DNA of 64,000 nt from an uncultured Mediterraneibacter sp. (GCA_944381125.1 CALWKB010000083.1:1-64000), one strand, 5' to 3'. Shown: positions 33,661 to 43,322, counted from the first letter of the stretch. Numbers and translations are program-made. The notes: generated from the sequence alone by a model not told the origin.

Positions 33661-35334
33661 TTACGGGCGGTTTTGCAGTACAAGGGCTTCATACGGCCGG
33701 ACAGTTATTGTCTTTTCTACTGCGGCGTCGCTGTAATTTGCAATCAGTATTTTTGTTTTCCGGGAGTCCCATTCTTCCGGAAGTTCAAAGCATCTGGTAT
33801 TTCCGTAAAAATTACAGATAACAAGGAGCTTCTCGGTGCCGAGAGCCCTGGTATACACAAAAAGCTCTTTATCTTCAGGGAGAAGCAGATCATAGCTTCC
33901 GTAAACAATGATTTCATGCTGTTTTCTGAGCCGGATCAGTTTCTGATAATAGCAGAAAACAGAAGTCTCTCTTTTCATCTGTTCTTCGGCGTTTATTTCC
34001 GTATAATTCGGATTTACCATAATCCATGGTTCGCCTGTTGTGAAACCGGCGTTTTCTTCACTGTTCCACTGAAATGGAGTGCGTGCGTTGTCGCGGCTTT
34101 TATACCGCAGAAAACGGAGCATCTGCTCTTTGGTAAATATACCCCGGCCGGTCAGCTCATAATACGCGTTTATACTGTCCAGGTCGCGGAAATCGCTGAT
34201 ATCACAAAATGGAACGTTTGTCATGCCGAGTTCTTCACCCTGATAGATATACGGCGTACCCTGCATCATATGCAGACAGGTGGCCAGCATTTTTGCCGAC
34301 GTCTCCCTGTATCTGCCGTCATCGCCGAATCTTGACACTGAGCGGGGCTGATCGTGGTTCTCCCAGAACAGGCTGTTCCAGGCAACCGTATCCAGTCCTT
34401 TCTGCCATTTTGTCATAATCTTTTTTAATTCTCTTAAGTCCATCTTTTTGTCGGACCATTTATTGCTGCCGTCAGCGTCAACGTCCATATGCTCGAACTG
34501 GAATACCATATTGAGTTCTCTGCCGTCGCTGCGCGCGTATTTTTTTGCTTCTTCGAGTGTGACGCCGGAGCATTCGCCTACTGTCAGTGTGTCCCGGCCG
34601 TCCAGGACTTTTTTTCGCATCTCCTGCAGATATTCATGTACATGCGGACCGTTTGCCGGTTCAGTAAAGGAGGCATATCCGTTGATGCCGGGTACCCCGT
34701 CAGGGAAGTCCGGATCTTTGGAGATAAGGCTGATTACATCCATGCGGAAGCCGTCTGCCCCTTTGTCCAGCCACCAGTTCATCATATCAAAAACTTCTTC
34801 TCTTACTTCAGGATTATCCCAGTTCAGGTCCGGCTGTTTTTTGGAAAAGAGATGCAGATAGTACATATCGGTCCGGGCGTCATATTCCCAGGCGGATCCT
34901 GAGAAACAGGAACCCCAGTTATTCGGCGGACGGCCGTTCCGGGCCGGGCGCCAGATATAGAAATCGCGGTACGGGTTGTCTTCGGACTTTCTGCTTTCGA
35001 CAAACCAGGGATGTTCGTCTGAAGTATGATTCACCACAAGATCCATGACAATGCGGATGCCGCGTCTGTGCGCTTCGTCAAGCAGCCTGTCAAAATCTGA
35101 CATTGTTCCGAAATCATCCATTATTGCGCGGTAGTCGCTGATGTCGTATCCGTTGTCGTCGTTTGGAGACCGGTATACCGGAGAGAGCCATATCACGTCG
35201 ATGCCAAGTTTTGCCAGGTAATCAAGCTTTTCCGTGATCCCGTTCAGATCTCCGACGCCGTCGCCATTGCTGTCCTTAAAGCTTCTCGGATAAATCTGAT
35301 ATACGACGCTTTCTTTCCACCACTTCTTTTCCAT
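33661..35334 (-). CDS. Alpha-glucosidase, glycoside hydrolase family 13
   Basis: The 557-residue cytoplasmic enzyme (no signal peptide) cleaves alpha-glucosides such as isomaltose or maltose. Family GH13 regions are visible: Asp-Leu-Val-Val-Asn-His near 98, Gly-Phe-Arg-Met-Asp-Val with the nucleophile near 196-201, Thr-Val-Gly-Glu-Cys with the acid/base near 251-255, and Asn-His-Asp-Gln-Pro with the third Asp near 320. Length equals oligo-1,6-glucosidases. Exact substrate (1,6 versus 1,4 links) cannot be read reliably. Confidence 0.92.
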   Translation of the reverse strand: MEKKWWKESVVYQIYPRSFKDSNGDGVGDLNGITEKLDYLAKLGIDVIWLSPVYRSPNDDNGYDISDYRAIMDDFGTMSDFDRLLDEAHRRGIRIVMDLVVNHTSDEHPWFVESRKSEDNPYRDFYIWRPARNGRPPNNWGSCFSGSAWEYDARTDMYYLHLFSKKQPDLNWDNPEVREEVFDMMNWWLDKGADGFRMDVISLISKDPDFPDGVPGINGYASFTEPANGPHVHEYLQEMRKKVLDGRDTLTVGECSGVTLEEAKKYARSDGRELNMVFQFEHMDVDADGSNKWSDKKMDLRELKKIMTKWQKGLDTVAWNSLFWENHDQPRSVSRFGDDGRYRETSAKMLATCLHMMQGTPYIYQGEELGMTNVPFCDISDFRDLDSINAYYELTGRGIFTKEQMLRFLRYKSRDNARTPFQWNSEENAGFTTGEPWIMVNPNYTEINAEEQMKRETSVFCYYQKLIRLRKQHEIIVYGSYDLLLPEDKELFVYTRALGTEKLLVICNFYGNTRCFELPEEWDSRKTKILIANYSDAAVEKTITVRPYEALVLQNRP

Positions 35335-35372
35335 CTGTCTGTCCCTGCCTTTTCATATGTTCTTGTTCCGCG

Positions 35373-35693
35373 TTATAAAGCCTTCCATACTTCCCGGATT
35401 GTATCCGCGTCCACATTTTTTTCAATCTCATTAATAATAGCCCGGCTGTCGACATTCGCCACCTTCGTTTTGCTCTGATCCATGTAGACAAAACAGACAA
35501 AGCAGAAAATTCCGATGGCGAGACGTATATAGAATGTACTGCCGGCGGTATGTCCGGACGTTTCCGCGTCTTTGTACAGGTCATGATATATCCTGCCGTA
35601 TCTGGGATGAACGGCAGGAATCTCCCGATTGTCGCTGTAAAGCTTCCGTGTCTGGCGGAGCAGCTCTTTTCTGCGCGCTTCCGAATCATTCAT
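35373..35693 (-). CDS. Unknown single-pass membrane protein
   Basis: The 106-residue protein has a charged N-terminal half (many Arg, Lys and Tyr), one membrane helix at about 54-71 and an acidic C-terminus ending in Asp-Thr-Ile-Arg-Glu-Val-Trp-Lys-Ala-Leu. I do not recognise a domain. No strong ribosome site precedes the ATG. It lies between the his operon and the glucosidase gene on the same strand. Whether its C-terminus is outside the cell depends on topology that I cannot determine, though the positive-inside rule suggests it. Confidence 0.6.
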   Translation of the reverse strand: MNDSEARRKELLRQTRKLYSDNREIPAVHPRYGRIYHDLYKDAETSGHTAGSTFYIRLAIGIFCFVCFVYMDQSKTKVANVDSRAIINEIEKNVDADTIREVWKAL

Positions 35694-35780
35694 ACAGACG
35701 TCACCGAATAATCTGTGTTTGTGATATTTTATGATCGCCGCGCCGGGGATATGTCTGCCGGCAGGCAGGGAGGGCAGGCT

Positions 35781-37064
35781 TTAGCGGTCAGCCAGTTCAT
35801 TTGTGATATCCTCCCACGTCACGCCTCGTTCTACCATAAGTACCATGGCGTGGTAAAGGAAATCGGCAATCTCATATTTGATTTCCTCGGGATTCGGATT
35901 TTTTGCGGCGATAACGATTTCTGTCGCTTCTTCGCCGACTTTTTTCAGGATTTTATCAATGCCTTTGTCAAAAAGATAGTTCGTGTAGGAACCTTCTTTC
36001 GGGTGAAGTCTTCTGTCTTCAATTGTATTATAGACAGATTCAAATACCTGCAGCGGGTTTTTGGCGTCATAATCGGCTCCGACAATTGTTGTATAGAAGC
36101 ATGACCGGTTTCCGGTATGACACGCGGCTCCGACCTGGTCTACTTTTGCCAGAAGAGTATCCCGGTCACAGTCGATGGAAAGGGATCTGACGTACTGAAA
36201 ATGTCCGGACGTTTCGCCCTTTACCCACTGGCACTGTCTGCTTCTGCTGAAATAAGTCATACGTCCGGTTTTTACCGTATTATCAAAAGCTTCTTCATTC
36301 ATATAAGCCATCATGAGCACTTCATTTGTTTTATAATCCTGTACGATAACCGGGATCAGGCCGTCGGAATTCAGTTTAAATTCACTGAAATCCATCATGC
36401 TTTCAAATGAAGTCATCTGAATGCCTGCGTCCGCGCAGATTTCCTTGAATTCGTTGAAATCCATATTCAGACTGCTTACAAACATGCCGGATACACCTTT
36501 TATTCCGCTGCATTTGAGAATTCTGAGAATCTCGCTCTGTTCCATTGTATCTGTCAGAACCACGCACGGAAGCTCTGTTATATTCATGACGGAAGCCAGA
36601 TCCAGCCTGTGCATGAATACGATTTCCGTGCTGAACTCTTCGATCAGATGCTGCTGTTTGAAAAGCGCGTCAAAATCATTGAGTGAAACTGCGATTCTTT
36701 CTTTGCCGAATCGCCTGGATACCTCTTCGATCAGATCGATGGACAGAGGTTTTGAAAAGTTCAGGATGGCTCTTTTGGCTCCGGCGTACAGGATTTTTTT
36801 GACGTCTTCTGTTCTTCTTATATTTCCTCCCGCTATCATCGGGATGCTGATTACACGATTGATTTTTTTGATCAGGTCGATGGCTTCATCGTGATCTTCA
36901 TCCGAGTCCGACAGATCGAAAACGATCAGTTCGTCCGCTCCCCTGTCGCTGTACTGTTTTGCCAGTCCGACTACGTCTGCTGACAGGACGGTAGCGTCGT
37001 CGAACCAGGTCACTGCTTTTCCTCCGCTGATAAATATACACGGGGTCAGTCGTTTATAACTCAT
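35781..37064 (-). CDS. hisIE: HisIE fused to a degenerate HisF/HisA-like barrel
   Basis: The C-terminal half is bifunctional HisIE. HisI (about 232-335) has the metal motifs Asp-Cys-Asp-Arg-Asp (298-302) and Cys-His-Thr-Gly...Ser-Cys-Phe (315-323). HisE (about 340-427) has Glu-Glu-Ala-Thr-Glu and Asp-Phe-Leu-Tyr-His. They catalyse the cyclohydrolase and pyrophosphatase steps of histidine synthesis. Residues 1-220 resemble HisF but lack its key acids: position 11 is Phe in Cys-Ile-Phe, and the second Asp region reads Leu-Asn-Asp. AGAAGGAG precedes the ATG. It is the last gene of the his operon, which holds no separate hisA, hisF, hisH or hisC. Confidence 0.9.
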   Translation of the reverse strand: MSYKRLTPCIFISGGKAVTWFDDATVLSADVVGLAKQYSDRGADELIVFDLSDSDEDHDEAIDLIKKINRVISIPMIAGGNIRRTEDVKKILYAGAKRAILNFSKPLSIDLIEEVSRRFGKERIAVSLNDFDALFKQQHLIEEFSTEIVFMHRLDLASVMNITELPCVVLTDTMEQSEILRILKCSGIKGVSGMFVSSLNMDFNEFKEICADAGIQMTSFESMMDFSEFKLNSDGLIPVIVQDYKTNEVLMMAYMNEEAFDNTVKTGRMTYFSRSRQCQWVKGETSGHFQYVRSLSIDCDRDTLLAKVDQVGAACHTGNRSCFYTTIVGADYDAKNPLQVFESVYNTIEDRRLHPKEGSYTNYLFDKGIDKILKKVGEEATEIVIAAKNPNPEEIKYEIADFLYHAMVLMVERGVTWEDITNELADR

Positions 37065-37107
37065 CTGTTTTTCTCCTTCTTCTGCTGTGCGTCCGCGCTG
37101 TGTAAAA

Positions 37108-37698
37108 TTACAGCGTCCCTTTTGTGGACCACACTTCTTTTATCCGGGGTTCCTCTCCGGACGCCATATCAAGGGCTTTTCCAAATGCCTTGAACAGCGC
37201 TTCGGCCATGTGATGGCTGTTGCCGCCGTCCAGAATCTTCAGGTGCAGATTCATCGAAGCGCTGTATGAAACGGCGTAGAAAAATTCCCGGATCATTTCC
37301 GTATCCAGATCTCCGATTCTGGGAACCGTAAACTCGGCGTCATATTTAAAGAACGGTCTTCCTGACAGATCGACGGCGCACAGCGCCAGCGTCTCATCCA
37401 TCGGGAGAATAAAGTATCCGTACCGCCGGATGCCTTCTTTCGCGCCGAGCGCTTCTGCGATTGCCTGTCCGAGTACGATTCCGGTATCTTCCACAGTGTG
37501 GTGACAGTCCACGTTCAGATCTCCTGTGACCTTTACGCTTAAGTCAAAGAGTCCGTGACGGGCAAATCCGTCCAGCATATGGTCAAGAAAGGGAATTCCT
37601 GTATCTATCCGGTTATTTCCGCTGCCGTCAAGGCACAGGGTCAGGGAGATATCAGTTTCTTTTGTCTTTCTTGCGCATTTTGCGATTCTTTTTTCCAT
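37108..37698 (-). CDS. hisB: Imidazoleglycerol-phosphate dehydratase
   Basis: HisB dehydrates imidazoleglycerol phosphate to imidazole-acetol phosphate. The 196-residue monofunctional enzyme has the two internal repeats with metal-binding motifs: [15 protein letters not shown] and a later Gly-Gly-Asn-Ser-His-His-Met-Ala-Glu. Length is standard. GGAGGTATGAT precedes the ATG. Confidence 0.96.
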   Translation of the reverse strand: MEKRIAKCARKTKETDISLTLCLDGSGNNRIDTGIPFLDHMLDGFARHGLFDLSVKVTGDLNVDCHHTVEDTGIVLGQAIAEALGAKEGIRRYGYFILPMDETLALCAVDLSGRPFFKYDAEFTVPRIGDLDTEMIREFFYAVSYSASMNLHLKILDGGNSHHMAEALFKAFGKALDMASGEEPRIKEVWSTKGTL

Positions 37699-37713
37699 AT
37701 CATACCTCCTGCT

Positions 37714-39009
37714 TCAGTCTTCCTGGAAACGGACGCGGACCGAATTGGCGTGCGCCGTCAGGCGCTCCGCTTCCGCAAATGCTTCAATGTCTCTGTGCGC
37801 GGCTTCAAGCGCTTCACGCGAATACGAAATGATGCTTGATTTTTTAATAAAGTCGTCCACTGAGAGCGGTGAGAAAAATCTTGCCGTTCCGTTCGTGGGA
37901 AGCACATGATTCGGGCCGGCGAAATAATCGCCAAGAGGCTCGCTGGAATTTTCACCGATAAATATCGCGCCGGCGTTTCGGATCCGCGTCATAACCTCAA
38001 ACGGATTTGCGGTCATAATTTCCAGATGTTCGGATGCAATTTCGTTTGCCGCGTCGATGGCGTCCTCAAGCGTATCCGCCACAAGAATATGTCCGTAATT
38101 GTCCAGTGATTTACGGATAATTTCACCTCTTGAAAGTTCACGGACAAATATGTCGGTCTGCTCAGAAACTTTTTCCGCCAGTTCCATGCTTGTCGTAACA
38201 AGAATAGCGCTGGCCATTTCGTCGTGTTCCGCCTGTGACAGCAGGTCTGCGGCCACGTACCGCGGATTTGCCGTCTCGTCCGCCAGGACGAGTATCTCGC
38301 TTGGGCCGGCGATGGAGTCAATGTTTACATAACCGTATACGGATTTTTTTGCAAGCGCCACATATATATTGCCCGGGCCGACGATTTTATCCACTTTCGG
38401 AATGCTTTCCGTGCCGAATGCCAGCGCGGCGACTGCCTGCGCCCCTCCGACTTTGTATATTCTGCCGGCTCCCGCTTCCTTTGCCGCAACAAGCGTGGTC
38501 GGGGTTACTTTCCCGTCTTTCCCCGGGGGCGTAACCATGATAATTTCATCCACACCGGCTACTTTTGCCGGCATGATATTCATCAGCACAGAAGACGGGT
38601 ATGCGGCTTTCCCGCCGGGCACATAGACGCCCACACGCTCCAGAGGAGTAATTTTCTGGCCGAGTATCGTGCCGTCGGGTTTGCTGTCAAACCAGCTGTA
38701 CTGACGCTGCTTCTCATGATAAACACGGATGTTTTCTTTTGATTTCCGTATGACGGCAAGCAGGGATTCGTCCACAAGTCCGTACGCTTCCTGAATCTCC
38801 TCTTCTGTCACCTGAATATTGGAGGCGTCTGTCACGGCGCCGTCAAATTGTTTTGTATACGCGAATACCGCTTCGTCTCCTCTGTTTTTTACGCAGTCAA
38901 GTATTTCCTTTACGCTGGCTTCGTATTTCCCGTAGCTGTTGGGGCTGCGTTTCAGGAGATCTTCGAGCAGGTTTTTCTTTGTGCTGCTGTCAAGTTTTTC
39001 TATACGCAT
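37714..39009 (-). CDS. hisD: Histidinol dehydrogenase
   Basis: HisD oxidises histidinol to histidine in two NAD-dependent steps. The ATG at 39009 gives 431 residues. The longer open frame runs back through hisG in the wrong context. Characteristic segments are Val-Pro-Gly-Gly-Lys-Ala-Ala-Tyr-Pro-Ser-Ser, Gly-Pro-Gly-Asn and the zinc-region Ser-Gln-Ala-Glu-His-Asp. It overlaps the end of hisG by about ten bases. Confidence 0.97.
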   Translation of the reverse strand: MRIEKLDSSTKKNLLEDLLKRSPNSYGKYEASVKEILDCVKNRGDEAVFAYTKQFDGAVTDASNIQVTEEEIQEAYGLVDESLLAVIRKSKENIRVYHEKQRQYSWFDSKPDGTILGQKITPLERVGVYVPGGKAAYPSSVLMNIMPAKVAGVDEIIMVTPPGKDGKVTPTTLVAAKEAGAGRIYKVGGAQAVAALAFGTESIPKVDKIVGPGNIYVALAKKSVYGYVNIDSIAGPSEILVLADETANPRYVAADLLSQAEHDEMASAILVTTSMELAEKVSEQTDIFVRELSRGEIIRKSLDNYGHILVADTLEDAIDAANEIASEHLEIMTANPFEVMTRIRNAGAIFIGENSSEPLGDYFAGPNHVLPTNGTARFFSPLSVDDFIKKSSIISYSREALEAAHRDIEAFAEAERLTAHANSVRVRFQED

Positions 39010-39656
39010 ATCTGTTCCTCCCTGATCAGGTCGCGCAGGCTGCTGATCAGCTCGCGGATCCTGTCGTTTTCCATTCGCATGCTGACCGGATTGACAATCA
39101 TCCGGGCAGACAGCGGGCATACCTCATCAAGAACCATAAGTCCGTTTTCCTTCAGCGTGGATCCGGTTTCCACGATATCCACTATGACTTCGGACAGTCC
39201 TACGATGGGAGCCAGTTCAATAGAGCCGTTCATTTTGATAATTTCAACAGTCTGATGCCGTTTATTATAAAAATAATCTTTGGCGATGTTCGGGTATTTA
39301 GTCGCCACGCGGATCAGTTCGCGGTGTTCGAGAAGTTCCGCCGCTTCCTCATATCCGCATACGCACATCCGGCATTTCCCGAAACGCAGATCGAGCACTT
39401 CATGAACCTTACGTCCCGCTTCTATAATCGTATCCTTTCCGACAACGCCGATATCAGCCGCGCCGTATTCCACATAAGTAGGAACATCCGGTCCTTTTGC
39501 GAGAAAGAATTTAAGTTTCAGTTCTTCATTGGTAAAAATCAGTTTTCTCGAGTGTTTGTCCTTCATCTCGTCGCATGTGACGCCAAGTTTTTCCAGCATG
39601 GAGAGCGTTTTTTCGGCGAGACGCCCTTTTGTAAGGGCAAATGTCAGATATTTCAT
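39000..39656 (-). CDS. hisG: ATP phosphoribosyltransferase, short catalytic subunit
   Basis: HisG condenses ATP and PRPP, the first step of histidine synthesis. The 218-residue product is the short form, without the C-terminal regulatory domain, and so needs HisZ, which is encoded immediately upstream. Motifs include the N-terminal Ala-Leu-Thr-Lys-Gly-Arg-Leu, Val-Tyr-Gly... Gly-Val-Val-Gly-Lys-Asp, and the PRPP loop Ile-Val-Glu-Thr-Gly-Ser-Thr-Leu near 160. Confidence 0.96.
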   Translation of the reverse strand: MKYLTFALTKGRLAEKTLSMLEKLGVTCDEMKDKHSRKLIFTNEELKLKFFLAKGPDVPTYVEYGAADIGVVGKDTIIEAGRKVHEVLDLRFGKCRMCVCGYEEAAELLEHRELIRVATKYPNIAKDYFYNKRHQTVEIIKMNGSIELAPIVGLSEVIVDIVETGSTLKENGLMVLDEVCPLSARMIVNPVSMRMENDRIRELISSLRDLIREEQICV

Positions 39657-39671
39657 AGGTAGGCCTCTTTT

Positions 39672-40919
39672 CTACTGCTTTTTCGCGGTAACAGTTTTTT
39701 CTTCCCCTGTGATCAGGTTTACCATCTCAATCCGGCAGTCGTCCAGAAGATAGAGCATGCTCATAATAGAATTTTTCTTCGCGTAATCTTCGTATTTTTT
39801 TCTTATGTCTTCCGGTTCCCGCATGATGATCTCAATATTTTTCCCTTTGGAACGGAAATTCATTGCAAGATTTATCGCCCATTCCTCCGTTGAGCGGGTA
39901 TATACTATCAGATTGCGGTAGTTTGTATCCACCGGTATCTTCTGCCTGCTGAGCGCGCTCATCAGTTCATCGACAATAATGGCGAATCCGATTGAAGGCG
40001 TGTTTTTTCCGAATTTTGCGAGGAGATGGTCATAACGCCCGCCTCTTACAACGGCGTCTCCTGTCCCGTATGTGTATGCGCGGAAAATAATTCCCGAATA
40101 ATAACCGTAGCTGCCGCTCATGCTCAGGTCAAACGTAATGTGCTCCTCGGCGTGGTACAGCCTGAGAAGTCTGTATATCTTACGAAGGCGTGCGACGGCG
40201 AGTTCCGCGTCTGCGTTCGGGGCCAGACGGGACGCCTGATCGAGAATCTCCGGCCCGCCTGTCAGTTCAGGAAGAATTCTGAACGCTTCTTTTACGCTCT
40301 CTTTTACCTGTCGGTTTTCCAGGATTTCCTCGACTCCGAAATAATTCCGGTTGGCGATCAGCTCCCGGATTTCTTCGATCTGCGCGTCGTCAAATCCGGT
40401 TGTTTCCAGCAGGCTCTGTATGAAGTCGACATGGCCGATGCTGACCTGGAATTCTTTCAGGCCGACTTTTTTAAGACCGTCGACGACCATGGCAAGCATT
40501 TCAGCGTCCGCCTCGATTGAGTCCGGCCCGATCAGTTCGGCGCCCAGCTGGGTATTCTCTTTTAAACGTCCCAGATAGCTGCTGTGATTGATAAAAGTAT
40601 TTCCGACATAGCAGAGACGGATCGGCATTTCTTCTTCTTCAAAAAGCGTCGCTGCGGCACGTGCGACAGACGGGGTTATATCCGGCCTGAGCGCAAGAGT
40701 GTTGCCGTCCCTGTCAAAAAATTTATACATTTCGCGGGAGGAAATCGAGCCGATTTCTTTTCTGAAAACGTCGAAGTATTCAAAGGTCGGGGTCTGTATA
40801 TCCTGATATCCGTACTGATGAAGTACTGTGTTCAGTTTTTTCTGCAGTGCAAGTTTGATTTCACATTCTCTGTTGTAAATGTCCCGGACTCCTTCCGGCG
40901 TATGCAATTTTTGTTCCAT
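39672..40919 (-). CDS. hisZ: ATP phosphoribosyltransferase regulatory subunit HisZ
   Basis: HisZ is a histidyl-tRNA synthetase paralogue that activates the short HisG and mediates histidine feedback. The 415-residue product has class II synthetase-like motifs (Arg-Pro-Asp-Ile-Thr-Pro-Ser near 77-83 and Arg-Gly-Gly-Arg-Tyr-Asp near 283-288) but no anticodon-binding end. Its position as first gene before hisG confirms HisZ over HisS. Confidence 0.95.
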   Translation of the reverse strand: MEQKLHTPEGVRDIYNRECEIKLALQKKLNTVLHQYGYQDIQTPTFEYFDVFRKEIGSISSREMYKFFDRDGNTLALRPDITPSVARAAATLFEEEEMPIRLCYVGNTFINHSSYLGRLKENTQLGAELIGPDSIEADAEMLAMVVDGLKKVGLKEFQVSIGHVDFIQSLLETTGFDDAQIEEIRELIANRNYFGVEEILENRQVKESVKEAFRILPELTGGPEILDQASRLAPNADAELAVARLRKIYRLLRLYHAEEHITFDLSMSGSYGYYSGIIFRAYTYGTGDAVVRGGRYDHLLAKFGKNTPSIGFAIIVDELMSALSRQKIPVDTNYRNLIVYTRSTEEWAINLAMNFRSKGKNIEIIMREPEDIRKKYEDYAKKNSIMSMLYLLDDCRIEMVNLITGEEKTVTAKKQ

Positions 40920-40969
40920 TGAAAATCTCCCTTCACTTTACTGTGCTAATACGTTAAAATTCTTTTGTC

Positions 40970-40998
40970 ATTATACGAAGTTTCCATCTGTCTGTCAA
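40970..40998 (-). promoter_or_regulatory. Perfect consensus promoter of the his operon
   Basis: On the - strand, TTGACA (40998-40993) and TATAAT (40975-40970) are exactly 17 bases apart. The start site would be about 45 bases before hisZ, leaving no room for a T-box or attenuator. Confidence 0.88.
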
Positions 40999-41006
40999 TC
41001 CCCGTA

Positions 41007-41546
41007 TTACTGCGCGTCTCTGCGGTTAAGGTCTTTCTGCAGCAGTTCCAGATAAGGCACGAAATATCCGTTCTTCAGAGAAAGAAACCATCCGGGTTCC
41101 AGTTCGTCAAAGCGGAAGCTTTTTCTGCCGCCTTCGACGGATCGGTCCCAGTATTTGCGGATCTGCGCATACGTCATATAATAAAGCTCGTCTCTTGCCG
41201 TGAAATATATGAGAAGAAAGGAAATGCCTCCCTGCTGCTCAAAACGGCCCATAAAGTCTATCTGATGTTCATGAATATTCTGAAGCGGAAATGTATCCGC
41301 ACAGCATTCTTTTGCGTCAAAGCATACCGGAATTCCCTGTACCGCTCCGATGTAGTCTACTGTACTGATCTTGTCAAAATACGCAAGAGTAATGTGCCGG
41401 TGTTCCTTGTCGATTTTCACCGGAGTAATCGGAGTCGGTATTTTCTGGATCAGGGCAAGTCCTGTTTCGGCGTAGCGTTCATTTGTACGGTTGATCAGCT
41501 CTTCAAGAGTTGATCCTCTGAGTCCTCTTGAGTTCCATGTAGCCAT
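41007..41546 (-). CDS. recU: Holliday junction resolvase RecU
   Basis: RecU resolves Holliday junctions in Firmicutes and works with RuvAB. The 179-residue protein shows Gly-x-Thr-Leu-Glu-Glu-Leu-Ile near 11-17, Pro-Thr-Pro-Ile, the active-site block Ser-Thr-Val-Asp-Tyr-Ile-Gly near 61 and Cys-Phe-Asp-Ala-Lys-Glu-Cys near 75-81. In Bacillus recU precedes pbp1. Here it follows a pseudouridine synthase gene closely. Confidence 0.94.
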   Translation of the reverse strand: MATWNSRGLRGSTLEELINRTNERYAETGLALIQKIPTPITPVKIDKEHRHITLAYFDKISTVDYIGAVQGIPVCFDAKECCADTFPLQNIHEHQIDFMGRFEQQGGISFLLIYFTARDELYYMTYAQIRKYWDRSVEGGRKSFRFDELEPGWFLSLKNGYFVPYLELLQKDLNRRDAQ

Positions 41547-41547
41547 T

Positions 41548-42549
41548 TTACATCACTCCCAGGTCGCGGCAGATTTTTGAAAACAGTTCCGGAGGATCAG
41601 CGCGAAGTTCCTTTCCCGAAAGAGCGGACAACGCTCCTTCACATTGCGGAAAACAGAGCCTGTATGAATGAAGGAGCTGCGACTGAAGTCCGTAGGATTG
41701 TCTGAATGAGTCGTTGGTTTGTTTGTCTCCGTATTTGTAATCACCGATCAGCGGATGCCCCTGCGAGGCCAGATGAGCCCGGATCTGATGCGTTTTTCCT
41801 GTGATCAGATGAACTTCCAGCAGTGTTGCGCCGCCTGCTGATTTCAGCGGCCTGTAGCCGGTTTCTATGAATGAGGAACCTGAAGCCTCCGGTCTGTTTC
41901 CTGCCGGATTAAGGCTCTGTATGTCTACTTTGTTTGTTCTGCTGTTTTTGGTCAGATATCCTCTGATCCGGTCCGGTCCGGAAACAGTGCCCTTTACAAG
42001 ACAGAGATAATATTTCCGTATGGTGCGGTCACGGAACAATGCACTTAATTCCTGCAGCGCGGCCAGTGATTTCCCCGCCGCCACAATGCCGCTTGTATTG
42101 CGGTCGAGGCGGTTGCACACGGCAGGATGAAACGTATGAAGACTTTCTGCTGTGATCTGGCCGGTGCCGATAAGATAGGCGGTCAGATGTTCCACAAGCG
42201 AGATGTCGGATTCCTTTGCTTTCTGCGACAGCATCCCGACAGGTTTATTTATAAAAAGCGTATGCCTGTCTTCATATATTATGTCCAGATTTCCGGATGC
42301 CCGGGAAAGAGAAACGCTATAATCCGTGCGTCCTGTAAAACGCTCTATTGTCTCGTCCGAAAGAAAAAATTTTACTTTATCGCCCGGCAGAAGTATTTCT
42401 TTCCCTTCCGCCTTTTTGCCGTTCAGGGTAATGTTCTTCTTTCGGAGCATCTTGTAGAAGAAGCTTTTTGGAGCCTGGTTCATATATTTGCAAAGGAATT
42501 TATCCAGCCGCTGGCCGGCTTCGTTTTCTCGGATTGTCAGTTCTTTCAT
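41548..42549 (-). CDS. RluA-family pseudouridine synthase (RluC-like)
   Basis: The 333-residue enzyme has an N-terminal S4 domain (about 12-70) and a pseudouridine synthase domain. It contains Asn-Arg-Leu-Asp-Arg-Asn-Thr-Ser-Gly with the catalytic Asp and His-Leu-Ile-Thr-Gly-Lys-Thr-His-Gln-Ile-Arg-Ala-His. It is a second RluA paralogue, distinct from the one near 18 kb. Its start overlaps the upstream dehydrogenase gene by 50 bases, and it ends one base before recU. Confidence 0.91.
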   Translation of the reverse strand: MKELTIRENEAGQRLDKFLCKYMNQAPKSFFYKMLRKKNITLNGKKAEGKEILLPGDKVKFFLSDETIERFTGRTDYSVSLSRASGNLDIIYEDRHTLFINKPVGMLSQKAKESDISLVEHLTAYLIGTGQITAESLHTFHPAVCNRLDRNTSGIVAAGKSLAALQELSALFRDRTIRKYYLCLVKGTVSGPDRIRGYLTKNSRTNKVDIQSLNPAGNRPEASGSSFIETGYRPLKSAGGATLLEVHLITGKTHQIRAHLASQGHPLIGDYKYGDKQTNDSFRQSYGLQSQLLHSYRLCFPQCEGALSALSGKELRADPPELFSKICRDLGVM

Positions 42550-43318
42550 TCCTGTTTTCCTGCTTATATCCTTTCATAATGAGTCGGTGAGGCAGCAGCT
42601 TTGCTCCTGCCATGGCTGCCTTCATGACAGGCCCGAAGACGGACAGTTCTTTCTTTGCCAGGCTGTCCTTCAAAGCCTGCCGGACAACATCCGGCGCGTC
42701 GGCGGCAATCCGCTTTTTCAAAGGACCGGTCGGTCCGCCGCTGATCTGGAAAAATTCTGTTTTTACCGGTCCCGGGCAGACGGCCGTCACGTAGATTTTT
42801 TTCTGCTTCAGCTCTTTGGCAAGCGCCCTGGAAAAGCTCAGGACGTATGCTTTTGTCGCCGCGTAGACGGCAAAATAAGGCTGCGGGCAGAAAGCTGCCG
42901 CAGAAGCAAGGTTAATGATCCGGCTGCCGCGGCGCATAAATGGAAGGCAGATTTCTGTAATCCGGGTCAGCGCCCGGCAGTTCAGGCTGATCATGTCAGT
43001 CTGCATGGCGGGATTTTCCGCGGCGATTTTTTCTACACTTCCGGTTCTGCCGAATCCGGCCGCATTTATAAGGACGCGGACGACAGGTTTCTGCTCTTCC
43101 AGCAAATCTTTCAGACGGCGGCATATTTTCTTTTTGGTAATATCTCCTTCCAGAATGCGAAGAGGCACTCTGCTCTGAAGGGCCAGCCGTTCCAGCCTTC
43201 CGCCTCTTCTGGCCATAACCCAGATTTCATCCAGTCCGGGACAAAAGGAATTAAGCTGAAGGACAAATTCGCGTCCCATGCCGGAAGAAGCGCCTGTTAC
43301 AACTGCGATCTGCTTCAT
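42500..43318 (-). CDS. Short-chain dehydrogenase/reductase
   Basis: The 272-residue protein has the classical SDR cofactor motif Thr-Gly-Ala-Ser-Ser-Gly-Met-Gly near 8-15. Asn-Ala-Ala-Gly lies near 86 and the catalytic Tyr-Ala-Ala-Thr-Lys near 148-152, with the active Ser upstream. The Arg-rich loop after strand 2 suggests NADP preference, which is inference. Substrate unknown. Its 3' end overlaps the pseudouridine synthase start by 50 bases. Confidence 0.9.
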   Translation of the reverse strand: MKQIAVVTGASSGMGREFVLQLNSFCPGLDEIWVMARRGGRLERLALQSRVPLRILEGDITKKKICRRLKDLLEEQKPVVRVLINAAGFGRTGSVEKIAAENPAMQTDMISLNCRALTRITEICLPFMRRGSRIINLASAAAFCPQPYFAVYAATKAYVLSFSRALAKELKQKKIYVTAVCPGPVKTEFFQISGGPTGPLKKRIAADAPDVVRQALKDSLAKKELSVFGPVMKAAMAGAKLLPHRLIMKGYKQENRNERTDNPRKRSRPAAG

Positions 43319-43322
43319 GGTC

